A DNA stretch of 64,000 nucleotides from Marthasterias glacialis. Lineage: Eukaryota; Echinodermata; Asteroidea; Forcipulatida; Asteriidae. The position numbers and the translations under genes are program-made. The stretch lies in contig OU452219.1 in the NCBI GenBank assembly GCA_911728455.2, forward strand, positions 13,916,397-13,980,396, read 5' to 3'. Under the pieces are notes generated by a model. The model was not told the DNA's origin, did not search any database, and was given only the letters and a program-made list of their open reading frames with translations. Shown here in pieces: positions 40,106 to 54,800 of this stretch (positions are counted from its first letter, which is position 1; each line of letters opens with the position of its first letter).

Positions 40106-41103
40106 TACCGTACCAACCCGCACCGGGCATGACTGTACAGTGTTTGAGTTCATAAACCATGTTTGATGGCTGGTTAAAATTTAACTATAGGCCTGTAATT
40201 TAACATATGCTATAAATACACAGGCTGTTCTAATCAGATTGGACTTGTAAAACGAATTTGCCATGCAGTAAAGTAGAAGACTTATCATTTTTGACCTTTG
40301 GATTCAACTTTGTCAATTAAAACTGGTCAGAGGTCGAACAAAACATGTTTGATGTAAGCAAATTGGCCTATGGTAACGCTGTAGACTGTTTTTATGTGTC
40401 TGTTTAATTAATGATTTTACCCAATTGGTGTGCAATATTCTTTTTACCAATTTTGTCTCTGTAGTTCATTTTAATTATTTGTGTTCTACTGTGCATTTTT
40501 TTGTGTCTTCCCTCATCGTCCTTTTGACTGGAACCTTCCGGTTCCCCGTCCCTTCTTACTGTTGAATCGACGATGGGATGGGACATCATTTTCGCCATTT
40601 GTTCTTGACCAACTGTCTTTTGTATCGATATGTGTATGTATTTTTTTTTGTACCACCTGGGCACACTTGAAAAACAGTGACTACACTGAAGGGTTTCCCC
40701 AGGATTAATAAGAAATAAAATAAACCGATTTTTTATTTTTTATTTTTTTTTTGGGGGGGGGGCTGAGAAGCTGGCAGCGCAAGGTTTTATACACAAAGAC
40801 CTAGAAAAACGGTCGTCTGTTTTACTTTTTATGCAAATTAAGTGTCTAAGTTCCTCAACGATTGTCACAATTGGCAGGACAGCAACGACAGGACAGCATG
40901 ACATAACAATGTATAACATACTTACTAAATAATTGCAACTAAACAGAAAGTCAATACTCAAATTCTGACAAAAAAAACCTTGCTGATGTAACGCCGCATA
41001 AACCCGCAACCGTGCAGTCTTCGAAGCTCACACTTAAAACTCACATATACGCTGTTTTTCAGGATTCACTTTCTGTTCAGTTGCGAGTATAAAATGGTCA
41101 GTG
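40106..41103. other. Intergenic, no gene recognised
   Basis: Low-complexity T run then G run at 40729-40762. No coding family. Confidence 0.4.
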
Positions 41104-41242
41104 TCACTCTGAATCGATTGAAAAAGAAAATGTTTCCACTCTAAAAAGACATGTCCGCCATATGGCTCTTTTAAAAGAGTGGTATGGCGGACAACTCTTT
41201 TTAGAGTGGAAATATTTTCTTTTTCACTCAATTCAGAGTGAA
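41104..41242. mobile_element. Palindromic foldback element U
   Basis: The left arm tcactctgaatcgattgaaa and cactctaaaaagacatgtcc pairs with ggacaactctttttagagtg and ttcactcaattcagagtga. Arms are about 65 bp and the centre is ctcttttaaaagag. More cactctaaaaagagtga words follow to 41350. Confidence 0.85.
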
Positions 41243-41504
41243 GTTCACTCAAATTTCACTCTAAAAGAACAAACTAGAATGAATTGCGCTCTAAAAAGAG
41301 TGAAAATTATACCACCACCCGGGCAAGAGAGTGATGTTTTCACTCTTTTTTAGGAGAGTATAACAGAGATCAGTGGTTTGTCGTAATGTGTTTTTATAAA
41401 CGTTTCAGACACGCAAAACCAAAATGAATTTCACTGTATATTTTGCTTGTGACAATAAATCAGTATGAACTATGAACGGTGCACCACTATGAACTATGAA
41501 CATA

Positions 41505-41640
41505 CAAAGAAACAAAAATTCCCATTGTTTGCGTAGTTCTGAGCATGAAGGCCTACACATATCCGTGAACAATGGATTTACCTGGTAAGTCTGCTGCCAC
41601 CTAGTGTCCTCAAAAGTCTCCCATTACCCAAACGTTTTTA
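41505..41640 (+). repeat. Dispersed repeat, second copy of 9775-9905
   Basis: Same order of words: cccattgtttgcgtag, aacaatggatttacc, ggtaagtctgctgcca, cctcaaaagtctccc. Type unknown. Confidence 0.7.
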
Positions 41641-42741
41641 ATGCCCAGAACCACAGCAAAAACAAAGTAATGCATTTTCGGGGATCGTCACAACAGTGGT
41701 TGTTGGAAGAGCATACTCACCCAGACGGTCTAGTTTTCAGGGAAAATATTTTTTTGAAACCTCTCACAAACGTAATTATTGGAAGTTCAATGGGTGCACC
41801 CATATACATGTAGTGACTAGAGATACACCGGTCCTCATTAATATTTTGGAGCCCCCATAAATTTCTGTAAATGACGGATTTGAGGGTCAGTACTTTTACG
41901 GATTGTTGAAATAAGGTCCAGTAAAGTATCTTATGGTTATTGACTCTCAATTTCGCTTATTTTGGGGCAAGGTCCTGAAAAATTGGTCCTATCACTTTCT
42001 CACAAGCGTGGGACCCCTTTTCCCAGGATGGCCACTTTTCCTGTTTGGAAATTAGCACTCCTGTAGCAATTTTTTCTTTCTTTCTTTGTGACGGGCGTAG
42101 CTCGATCAGAAAGTCTCCAGATCCCCACCCCCCAAAAAACATATAAAAGTAAACTGAAGATGTCACTTTACATTTGTGTTTTTATTTGAAATAACTGAAA
42201 GACTTCTATTTTTAGTGTTTTGTTATTGATCATTTAGCGTCATCATAATTTTGAATCTAGCGCCCTCTGCTGGTGAAATGTAGTCTGACCACCGCCTCGC
42301 ATCCCCTTGTTATTAATAAGGAACTGGTGCCGCCCCAGTCTCCGTTCGTTATATTTATGTGTAAAAACAAAAACAAATGTTGGCCAGTGTGTGTGTGTGC
42401 TGCAGATGTCATGCAGTCAGGCTAGAGATTGAAGGGATGATGTGAGATATTTCGAAATGACGCCCATCTCTAATTCTGGGGTTGTACGATTTATCTTTGT
42501 GATCTACATCACAAGCAGAAATTTGTCATTTTAGTGCAGTGTTTCAATCGTCTAAATTGTCGGGGTTTTCCACCTCGAACAAGTGACGTGAATGAGCATT
42601 GGAGATCTCAAGTCAACATGCTGAGACCGTGACCAGTGTAGTCGTTCTACCGTGGATTTACCCACCCAGTCTAGTTCTTTGGCCTCGGTGCCTCCCCGTG
42701 AACTACTTACTGTCGACCGCGACACTTATTGGCGTGCAATC
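41641..42741. promoter_or_regulatory. Upstream region and probable 5' UTR of PACS
   Basis: The last few hundred bases are richer in GC and lead into the PACS start codon. No TATA box was identified. The region near 41820-41940 resembles a decayed repeat (acaccggtcctcattaatat). Confidence 0.35.
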
Positions 42742-42863
42742 ATGGCGGAGAAATCTTCAGGAAGGGCGTACGCTTCTTCAACTTCGCCGGGAAACAAACC
42801 TGTACCCATGAAGTTGTTTTCTACGTGGGAAGTTGAAAGAACAGCTCCAAACTGCATTGCAAG
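42742..42863 (+). CDS. PACS: PACS exon 1
   Basis: Starts at ATGGCGG with a favourable G at +4. This is the first in-frame ATG. The donor AAG/GTAGGG splits an Arg codon. Conserved residues are P-V-P-M-x-L-(F/Y)-x-TWEV(E/D)R. Confidence 0.9.
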
Positions 42864-45800
42864 GTAGGGACAACACACTGCATACACACATTTTGGGACA
42901 ACAACACACAGCACTGTGTTAGTGTATTGTATTGTAGGCCTACTGCCGTTTTTTGACAGGACGAATAAGTTATGAATATGAGTGTCGTGTGTCAAGTGAC
43001 CTGTTTGCTGAATGAAGTTTGAAAAGCGACATAATTTGATCTGTTGAACCATTTGAAAAAAGTAGGACAATTTTTGTTTACATTTATTTATGTTCTAGCA
43101 GTCATGACAGTTTGTTGGGAATCAGTTGCCAACAAAAGCTTTCACTTGATCAACACATTTTAAAAATGTATTTGGCACAAACAAACTTCACACTAAACAC
43201 TAGCAAAATATGTTGTTGTAAGTTTGCAGTGTGCTACATATTACTATATATAAGACCCGGTAACTGGAATGCTGTACACTTCCTTTTTTGAGATATTGAC
43301 ATTATCAGTCAAACTAGCGCCCCAGCATGATATATGTAGCAACTGGACCATGGAGCGGATTTAAAACGAATCTGTGATACCCTGTTAAAAAAAATTGCCA
43401 AAGACTCAACGGAATTGCTGGAAAACCAAACCCCAAAACAAAATTTGTACAGTTAGCAAACACATTGTGAATTTATTTGAAGGCTAAAAAATATACGTAT
43501 ACATGTGAGAATATTTCCAGACACCAGTGCCATGCAATGTCTTGCACTCGTTTTACTTTTTTAAATATTAATACCACAATTATTCTACCTACATGTACAT
43601 GTACATGTACATGTACTTTAGTAGTGCAGTAAGTACAGTCAGTTGTACAACACAAGTACAGTAGGCCTACTGGTGCATGTTGTACTTTACGTGCTGTACT
43701 TGTGCTGTGTATTATGTACTTAATAACTGGCAAAGAAATTTATAAACAGTCATATCAATGAGGAAGTGGTCATGTTTATCCAGCAGAAGATTGGCTGAAG
43801 TTTTTGAAGTTTATTTAGTGCTTCTATAAATGGTTATAAACCCCCATGGGCTTTCAGCCATTCAAAAAAGTGTTTGATAAGATGGATCTTCCTGTGCGAG
43901 GTAATTCACCCCTGACAGCGAGATCTACTGGCTAAATGCCAGTAAAAACATCTGAAGACAAGCCAAAAGCTCCCTTCCTCTATGCAGGACAGCCCATGGG
44001 GGTTACAAGTGACAGCTACATGTAACAGGCATGCACAATGCAGGCAAGTCTATGGTTAGTAAGTCAACGAAAAACAAGAAACAACCATTGACATAAACCA
44101 TGGAGGATAGATTCTTTTGTGAACAGACACAGTTAAAGTGATGGCACGCTTGTTAAAACTAACCCAAAAAGAATACTATTCTTGTTGAAGGATATATACT
44201 TTCTGTCTAGGGGAACCCACTCAATAGACCGATTGCGCAACCAATGTTTACAGGTCATCATGTGATCTGTAGTGGGTACTACGTCATCTTGACTGATGGC
44301 CAACTACGTGCAAATTTCATGATTATACATGCTGTGATCTACAGAGTCACACCAACAGTCGGCTTTTAATAATAATAACAGTTATTAAGCCCTTTTATTA
44401 AAGTTGTACGTTGTGACATTGATTTTAATTACTGTTTTATAAACTACCGCTATTCTTCTACAACATAGTTTTATTTTGAGTTGTGCACTACCGACGTCGG
44501 ACAACGGTGTAGCCAGCTGCCTGTGAATTTGTTCGTAATGTAAATCGTGAACATAACATTCCGGGTAGAATTTCTGAGACTTGCTGGAACTGTCCTTATG
44601 GGCTTTATTTAGCCACTCGAAGGTCTCTGAGTACAAACTCTGGAATATTTTTCACAGATTTAGAGTAAAAGAAAAGCCTCAATCGAACAAACAAATGCAA
44701 CAAAAATTGTGTACCGTACCGCACTTTCCTATGAAGGACATCGTGTTTGTTTACATTTAATACCCACTACAGGTCACATGACTTGGATCATAGTGCAATC
44801 GGTGTATAAAGCCAAGAGCTGGTTGCAGACGACTTTTATTAACAATACAGGGGTCTGATATATGTTTATTAACACATTGTATGCAGTAAATTGACAATAC
44901 TTATTAATTACTAGCATTATTTATTGGCTGGGATTTGAACTGACATACAGTATGCAGGCCTGGTTGCTTCGTTTTTGAAAGGGCAAGGGCACCAAGGCAT
45001 TTTCTCCATTGATAAAGGGCACCTCTATGAGGAAATTGTATATTTCTATTTAGAACATTTCAAGGGCACCAAGGCAATGACCAGGGGCAACTGAGCCAAT
45101 TGCCTCTGTTGCCTCCGTGAAGTATCAGGCCTGCAGATGATTGTTAGCCGTGTAGTTTAACCATCAATGGAGCTGTAAAATAATGTGTACCCATCTGTCC
45201 GGGGGTGGGGGGGGGGACGCAATAATGCGCAATCCCGAAGTAGTAGAGGGTTGTTCCTTCTCCAATAAGTCAAGAACGCAAAGGAATTTTTAAATTAACA
45301 GGCCCAACGAGTGGTTTGTATGTACACTGTTTTGCATACATTGTACTGTACATACAGTGTTTTGACAGCGAACATGTGCGTGGTGGTGACTGTGTATACA
45401 CAGCGCGCGTACGCGGACGGTTGTGCACACAATTTGTATTTGAATTCAAAGGAGCTATGCTCACTTGTGCAGCTCGTTTGTGAATCAGAAGGTACCAACG
45501 TTGATGGCGCGCTTGACTTTTCACCGCGCCCACCCCTCCCCCCTTCCCTGCATCTGTCAGTCTTAGAATACTCATTTACGGGCCCCTTTGTTCCTTTAAA
45601 AATATAAAGCAAATAAACAAACAAACAAACAAACGCCCCAACAAACTGCCGCACAGACAAAAGTGATAAACAACACTTTTGACAACATTTAAAGGGCCAT
45701 TTACATTCACACATGTAGCTACACTTTTTCAACAGGTACACATTTTCGTGTGGCACATTTTCATACAGAGAATTTTGCCAATTTATGTCGATCCGAAATT

Positions 45801-48800
45801 TGAAATACCTAGCGTACGCTCATTGTACATTGTAAACTTGTGATAACTTGCTAATAATGTCCAAGGTTGGTAACAGTCCTCCAGAAATGACTACATAATC
45901 CTGGATTTATTTATTCACTGATAAAGTAGATGCTGCATTGATCTGGTGGGTTTTTAAAGTGTGAAAGGGAATTGTGGCTTGGCTGTTCATGAAGAAAAGA
46001 AACCTGTCACATGTTTTGACTGGTTCGAACTGGTTTGTGATTCATTGATACAGTCATATGTTGTTTTTTACTTGTTTTTATGACTTCATTGTTGAGGGGA
46101 TTACCTGCTTGGTGTTTACGTTAGCACTCTGTACCTTTTCCTGGTATCGATTATGAAGGGAGAAACATTGTGTCTTGTGTGGTACATATTTATTTGCAAG
46201 AAAAATATTCCAAGGCTAAAAAAAACCTAACATTAGAATGCAATACCAATAATTACATACATTATAGTTTTTTTTTATACCATGCACATTTAGATTGTAA
46301 GTACTGGTAGTACATACCCACAACATCCAAAATCCACAAGGCTTATGTACATATGTACATGTGGCAGCCCAAAGAAGCAAATGATGTTACAATCCTGCCT
46401 TGTAAACTCTATTTACAGAATGGGGTTAAATCGATCCAACCAAGTTACCTTTGGGTTTTTAAGAACAGAAAACAATGCTTTTGAAAACTTTAAAACATAC
46501 TGTATTTTTTGTTTAACGTTTACCAGATCTCAGTAACTTTTACGGGGATAGTAACTTTTAGGGATAGTTCAGCCTTCTTAAGACTGATGAAACTTGATGG
46601 AACATCCCTGTCTGAGGTAAATTTTACAAAGACACAATAGATTTTTCTTGAGTAGGCCTACATGCTTGCCCGTGACTCATCGCATGCCGCTGTGGTCCTT
46701 TCTCTATGGTAGGCCTATAGGTGAACATATCAGAGTTTGTTTTTCCTCGTTGTTTGTTTAATTCATGGCCATGGTCAGATCATTGAGGTATCGCTGCGGT
46801 GTTCAGACAGACAAAGGCATGCACGTATGTGTCGGGTCATCACAAGGAGGGATTTACAAATTACAGTGCAGTCATGGACGACAAATTTACAAGTCTGATT
46901 TCTTTGCGGATGATCAATACTTGCAAGTCTTGTACTCAATGAAATCAATCTGAACAAATGGTGTTGAAATATTTCAATCACCAATTTGAAATAAAATTAC
47001 AATACATGTATCAAAACTCTTTTTTATATGTATATGAAGTTTTGAGGACCCAAAAACTTTAATTACCCCACACAGTTTAAGCACTCCTATTGGTTGAAAA
47101 CCAGTCACATGTTCATATTTATCCGGTCATAAATTGTTGTTTTAAAGGACACAATTGGATCTGTTTTTAATAAGACCGATTGGCTAACGCGCATTCGGGG
47201 CTGATGTCCGTACGGGTGTTGGTGCGCAAACTGACGCACAACTGTTGACCCCTCGCGAAACAGAGCCTAAGAACAGTAATTGAAAATTTACAATTAACAG
47301 ACAAGTACAGATTTTCTAGATACTATTACGCTTTTAATAAAAAGGGCATATGAATGGGAATAAACGAGGTCTTAAATTGAAGCGGCAGTTTAAGACTGGC
47401 AGGTCGTGGTTGTGCAATAAAGGACTGAGCTGAAGGTCCTTTATCACTCAACCACGACCCTGCTACATGTAGGTCTTAACACGTTGACTGCCGACTACGA
47501 ATATCCTCGTACTAACAGGTGTACCGGAGTCTGCCACTACGAATATACTCGTAGAAAATGAAAGGTCTTTGCATTGTAACTTGAATACACTGGCACCACT
47601 GATGGCGCAACCAATAAGCTGCTGGCAGTGATGAGGACATGCTTCTATAAAATGTACATGTTCAAACTATTTAAGTTAGTACCGGTACCTATTAAGTATG
47701 CGCGCATGTGCTTAGGCCCTAACGCTTGGCAAATGGGAACGCCATGTGAAATTATGCACGGCAGTCAACGTGTTAAACAGCCATTTAAGGCCCAATCGCT
47801 ACTCTTATTTATCATTCATTTTCTTGAAAACATTAACCCAGGAATAATCCCCCAGGGTAGTCTTAAGACAGGGAGGTTTACATGTTATTTTAATAATTTT
47901 GGAAAGCCCTAAAGGTATGAATGAACACGTATCATAAATATAAACAATTTTTTAAAAAGTAAATGACGTACATCCATGTACATGTACAGGTATGTATTTT
48001 TTTGCGATAATATTGGTTATTTCCTTATTTCATGGTTTGATGACATTTTTCACAGGTTGACTGAATGGTTTGTTTATTAGCCCTCCAAGTGTGAGAAAGA
48101 TTTTCCAGCAAATTAACCAACCATTTGAAATCATTCAACTACATGTACATGGGTTGTGTATTGTACATCTGTGCACAGAACTGAAAATGTACATGTACAT
48201 GGTTGTCATAGATGTACATGTACTACTGCTACATGTAGTGTACTGTGCAGCATCGTGGTCGCATGAAACCATTTGCTGCATGATGGTACTTTGCAGGCTG
48301 GCATAGTTTATTTATCATTCAAAACCACAGCTGGCTGATTGAATGGTCACACAGTTAGGAGGGTTCTTAAGGGTGGAAATGAGATTATTCAATAGGGTTT
48401 GCCCGCAACTTTTTCTTTTTTTCAACTAGCCAGCAGGACCAGTTCAGCCCTGATTTTTAACCGCTCCGCCAGGTTTTTTACTGCTCCGCTCATTTTATAA
48501 AAAAAATGTTTGTACACTGTACCTCAATTTGAACGATATCCTGATTTTCGAATGACGCTATTTAAATCTAGTGAATTATGCAAAGTCAAAATAACAGCAT
48601 CCATATCCATAGCCATACTTTGTTATGTTTAGACAGTTATTGTATTCATAGTGTTTGTTGATTGCAGTGAATCACAATAACTTAAGTGGGACACAGGTCA
48701 GACATGTCAGAGGAGGAACGTTGGAATTGATCTTTGGATATTCTCAGTAACCAAAGACAGCAGTCAGCATTCAATGGGACAAGTAAATTATTATGAAATA

Positions 48801-51800
48801 TAAATGAGTTAGGTTAATTAATTAAGGAGAAAAGTGAATTAGTGAAACAAGTATCTGTAAAACCGACTTGAGAAAAGGAACAACATGACCAAGTTATTGA
48901 TGGTTGTCATTAAAATTAGTCTTTGCTACCGGAGAGTGAGGGTTACACAATCATCGCAACAGTACCCAGTAAGGCAGTAGTAATTTTTGTGTAACGATGG
49001 GATTGGGAGATTCGTAGTGATCCGATGTATTTTCACTAGGTTAAAAAAGGAGACAAAAGTTCTTGTCGTTTTCCCATTTTCGTGCAGAAAAAAAACCCGG
49101 ATTTAATACAAACTGCAGTTAGTTGTATCCAGACCACAATTATTTCTTACTTTGGAAGCAGGAGGCATCAGTTTAGCTGTAAAACCCCAAATCGCCATCA
49201 CTCAGTCATAATAAATAATCCACATGTGTGAGTCAAACAAACATGCAGTCTGGTTGCAAACCAGTTCCCAATTGCCTGCATAGTAAGTCTGCATAGTAAG
49301 TCTGCATAGCCTTACTGCACATGACATAGGCGATTTATCGATGGAGGCCAAAATCAGACATGGACTGGACTGTGTAATTTACATAGTGCGAAATGACTTT
49401 TTTTATTGGCTGTTGAATTCCGACATAGCAGGAAACAAATTTTCTCATTTGCTGATTTTTGTCACGAACTGTGTGCACTGACTAGAACCATGGGGGAAAC
49501 GCAAATGTGATTGCTTATAATTTACTTGCTATTTTATTTTAAAAGGGTAGCCTCCTAATAAAAAAAAAAAAAAATCATTTCAAAGTTCTGTGATACTGTT
49601 GCGGATATTTTAGACAAATATCCTGGCTGTCGAGACCACTTGGCACAAGGTGTTTCAGCAGGTCAGCGGACCACCGCTAAGGTCGAACCTTGCTCGATAC
49701 ACAAATTACTGATGTAAGCCTTTTTTAAACCCACACTGCAGGCTGGTCCTCCTCTCCAGATGAAGTTAATAATTTATGCTAATACCAAACTGTTCCTCCA
49801 TGGTCGAGCCACCTGCTTGAAATAAATTATCACTTTGAAATACGGTACAAACTACACAAATAGTATACATTTAATAACTCTTCTGGGCTGGTCCTTCCTG
49901 TCAGGTGCAAACTATATATACGTGCAGGTGTTTCTCATTCCTAAAATACATGTACATTGCGGCATAAAAATAAAATCAGTGTTTCATTGGTACATGTGCT
50001 TTGTAGAATCATGGAGGAAAGAAACAATGGCGAGATCTTTCTGCTATTTCCTGGTACCTTCTATTTAGAAAAAGAAATCAGGTTGATATTCTGTATTGTC
50101 CCCCTTGCGCCATGCTTGCACTGACATCTTCGCGGCTACTGTCTGCCATTTTGGGAGTGTAATATAATAATGAGCGTGTAATCGCCTTAAAAAAAGGGAG
50201 ACCGCCAACATTAGGGCTGGATAGCTCAGTTGGTAGAGCGTCGGTACGTATAGCCAGTGGTCGCAGGTTCAAATCCGCTCCAGTCAATTTTTCTTTGTTC
50301 ACCCCAAAATTGATTTAAAAAATAACATGCACTACACAGTATTAACCTTGCTCTATGGTCTAACAAGTGGATAATCTGACTCCCAAAATGGCATATAATC
50401 CAAGAGTTATTGTGCTGACGACGTCAGGTGAATTGGGTAAACACTGGAAAGATACAGACTAAAGCCATGTCCGAATCAAGCTACTTCGGCTGTGGCTTTG
50501 ACTGTTGGCTTCAACAACAACAACAACAACATTACAGAATAGGAGTTTTTGGCGATTCGGTCATAGCCACTGCAGAAACCATCAATTTGGACATGGCCTT
50601 CTGTTTTGCTCGAAATATTATGTATTGTGTGTTCTTCCCAACCTCTCAACAAATTCTTCAGTAAAGATGCACCCTCATTTTCCAAACGTTACATCTAGGC
50701 ATGCTCTGTGGAAGTAATTTGAATTTTAGTTTTTAGAAAACATCACATTGCAAACTAAATTTCACCCATTAAAATGCACTTTACCTAATGGATGATTTGT
50801 GTTCTTTTTTTTAGAGGAGAGGTATACCCCGTCAATACTGTCTGTTGTTTCCTGTATGTAGTGCTTTTAGGCTCCGCCTCCGATCAGACTGTACTTTTCC
50901 TTACACCATTCTGCATTCCACAATTTGTGGGACAGCTAGCCACCTTTACAGTTTCTGTTCAAGGTCAGACAAGAACTTTTGTCTCCAGCCTCAAGCGAAC
51001 ACCAACTTCTGTCTGCCTATGTTGTAAATAAAGGCAGCCACTCACTGTACCACCATGGAGCTACATGTACTTATTATGTATGGTACCCCACACTGCGTGT
51101 TGTATACATTTCACCAGCTGTACTTTATTATTGTAGGATGTGGCCATTGAACATTTCATCAGGTGCATCATGCTCTAACAATTTAGAGTGTGCCTTTTTG
51201 TACCATTGCATTTCTAGTCTACCTGGGCCCAATTTCATGGAGCTGCTTTTGAAAGAACAAAAATGTGCTTTTATTACATTTTTCTGCAAAGCAAAACAGG
51301 GCAGGAAGCCAGTCAAAGATGGTGCGTGAGATTGAGATGTTGTGTTCTGGTTGGTAACCCTACATTGTATTCTGGTACTAAAACACAACTGTTTTGTGCT
51401 TAGCTATTTTCGGTTCTTAAAGCCCCAGCTCAACATTGGTAAAGTGTCTGTAAATGCTTCCATTCTTTGCACAAATCAAGATATGTGTAATAAAACCAAC
51501 CTGTGAAAATTTCAGCTCATTTCGTTGTTTCATTGCAAGAAAAGGGTAGAAACGCATTCCTCTTTTTTGTAAGCATTGTTAGGCAGAGTTTTGGTCTCAC
51601 ATGAGACGAAAGTAAATTTGAAATCTTATTTCATTTATTGTTCAAAAACCATAGGCTAACACTTCAGGCAGAAATATTTCAAAGAAAGTTTTCTGCCATC
51701 ATTATCTTGATACCATGTAAGGTACATACATAATGTGTAAATCTGTGAATATGTTTTTTTCTTTTTTACCAATGTTGAGCTGGGGCTTTCAACATTGGTA

Positions 51801-54800
51801 AACTGAATGTAAATGCTTCATTCTTTGCTTAAATCAAGATATTATGTAATAAAACCAACCTGTAAAAATGTCAGCTCATTTTGTTGTTTTATTTGCGAAA
51901 AAATGATAAAAATGCATTCAGCAATTTTTGTAGGCATTCCTATAGGCAGAGTTTTCATCTCACTGAGACGAAAACTAATTTTGGATCTTATTTCGTTATA
52001 ATTTAAAAACGATAACACTTTGGGCAGAAATATTTCAAGGAAAGTTTTCTACCATCGTTGTCTTTATACCATGCAAAGTATATGTAAATCTGTGAACATT
52101 TATTTTTTTTTGTTCTTACCAATGTTGAACTGGGGCTTTAAGCAGCTGTATAAAATGAGGACCATGTGTTTGGCACTTTATAAATTTCTAAATCTACTGT
52201 GCAGCATGTACTAAAGCAGTACATGTATGTACATGTACTGCACTTGATCAATAGAGCAAGGCAACTTCAGGGAATCCATTGTGTAACGTACTGGATGTTA
52301 AAGTTATGAGACTTGTAAGATCTGAAACGGATTACACTTGTCACATCTGATGCGGTAAAACGCACAACAAATTGGTAATAAGAAACTAATAATTAATAAA
52401 TTAAAAATCACAAATACATTTAACATTAAATTAATAAATAAAAAACCCTAAAATGATGCTTGTATAAGTAAAGAAACAGACTTAGGTCATTTTCTTAATA
52501 GAAATATCGATACATACTATCCAGTTTTACTGTCATGCTGTGTGAAAAAAAACATGTTTTTCTTTCAAAGTAACTACACACCATAGTATGAATAATCCAT
52601 TCTAAAAAAGAAGCAATCATTTTGTCTGTAACAGTGATACAAAAACACATGTACAACAAGCTGTTTACATGTACAGTGTAAGTGTACATGTACACGTGTT
52701 CCTGTTACCTGGTGCTGAAAACATTTATGCATGAGAAAGGTCACTTATCAATTTGTCCATTTCTAAGTAGCAGAAACAGGAAATGAAAAACTAGATGTTG
52801 CTTTTTTTCTCCCTGAATTAATGAAGTGGGCCACCGATATGGCTCAAAGGCCTGCTGAGGGACTCACCCACCTGTACCAGGAAGAAGTTTGTTGTTATTC
52901 ACAGGATCGGTTGTAAAATGGCAAAAGATTTGTGATTTAATTGAACGAGAGGGGAAAAGCTCTTCCGCTAAGCATGATATTTCCACCTCGGCTCAGAGAA
53001 GTAGGTCACCTGAGCGGTTTTGCTGATGGACAATTACAGCATGGACCAATTCTCTCTCAGTCTGTTATCGCAGGCTTTTTACTCTGTGGTTGTACAAGGC
53101 AGATCTGTACGTCATATTTCATTACTAATCACCGTGTGCATGTGTTTTACCTACATCAGTGTGATACCCGATATTTTATACCGTACACACAGATCCTTAT
53201 CATTTTATTGGTGGAACACGGGTCACGTGTCACACTTTATTTTGCCATGTATTTACATGTTTTACTGCGGCGACGTTAGCGTGGCCTACATGGATTAACT
53301 TGGTGGTGTACATGGAATTTCCACTCTTAATTAACAGTATTGTTCCCAAAATAATCGTTCCCGCTTGTTTGCCAAACGAGGCAAGGTCGTATCACGGCGG
53401 ACAAGGTTAGTGTCCACATGGAGTTTTCCACGTTATTTAGGTTTTTTTGATAGCATTTGCATAGTGTGGGGTGGACGAGTTTCCGTGTCTGTTTTGTGTT
53501 TATTGTGAAAAAAATTCAAATAATAAGGATCTATGTGTGAGGTACATGTATATAAAACAAACATTGAGTGCATTTTGTTCGTGCATTGTCGCAGAATATT
53601 ATCACTCGGTGAAATCTGTTTTTTCCACTTCACTCGGCTTCGCCTCGTGATGGAATAATCCAGATTTCACCTCGTGATTACAATCTGCGATTATGCACTC
53701 ATATTGCATTCAGTATCTGTATACAGTAATTTGTGACCAGATCCCACAGTATTAAATGAGTCTAAATGATTTGTTTGTCATTTTTGCTTGTAAATTGTGT
53801 TATAATAGACCGATTGCGTGACCAATGTTTACATGTCATCACGTGACCTATTGTGGGTCATACATGTAGTAATCTGAGCTGATGGCAAACTACGTGCAAA
53901 TACACACCGTGACCAACAGAGTCACACCAAAAAACGGCTTTTAGTAATAATAGCACAGTTACTAGGCCATTTTATTAAAGTAGTATGTTGTGACATTGAT
54001 TTTTATCACATTACTGTTTCATAAACTACCAGTATTAAATTACAAAAGAGTTTTTTTTATAGTTTTGCACGACTGGCGTCGGACGACTATGTAGCCACCC
54101 GCCTGTTATTTTATTTGTAATGTAGGCCTAAATCACTGTAAAAAAAGGGTAAAGAATGTTGGAAAAGTGAGGATTTATACCTAGCTTTGCGAAATTTCAA
54201 ATAGGCTAAGGAATCACACAGTTTTGGAAAGCAATTTTTTTGATGATTTCAGCTTCAAAACTTAGAAATGTTTGTGTTGAAAAGTGTGTGATCGCGGTCG
54301 TCTGGCCTAAACGTTCCGTTGTGCACTAGTACACATCGTGCACATTTATTCGTTACTTGTACAATTTCCAAGACTTGCTGGAACTGTCCTTACTGGCTTT
54401 ATTCAGCCACTGGAAGGTCTCTGGTACAAACTCTGGAATATTTTTCACAGATTTCAAGCAAGAAAAGCCTTGATCGAATAAACTGCAATGATCATCGTGT
54501 ACCGTACTACACTTTCCTATGGAGGACACTGTGTGTGTTTACATTTAATACCAACAAGAGGTCACGTGATGCAGGTCGCGCAATCGGTCTATTTTTCTCG
54601 CTCTATGAATCTTCAAGTTTAAAGGAAGGGCATGGCGACTTTTCCTGAGGAAAAAAAGGCCTACATGTACACCAAAGACAAACTGGCCAGTGGGGCTACT
54701 CTCTTAAATAGTTAGATTGAAAATCATTCTCATTAGATTGAAACTCACTCTTTTCGATTGAGGCCAGGGACAAATCTTTTGAAGTTTGCCCCTAGTTTCA

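Noticed and set aside
45295-45756. A 153-codon minus-strand frame in PACS intron 1
   Set aside because: No family resemblance, composition as in the surrounding intron and an equally open frame on the other strand.
50215-50285. Functional tRNA gene
   Set aside because: The anticodon arm does not pair properly and the sequence sits in a repeat with a SINE-like body, so a SINE head is more likely.
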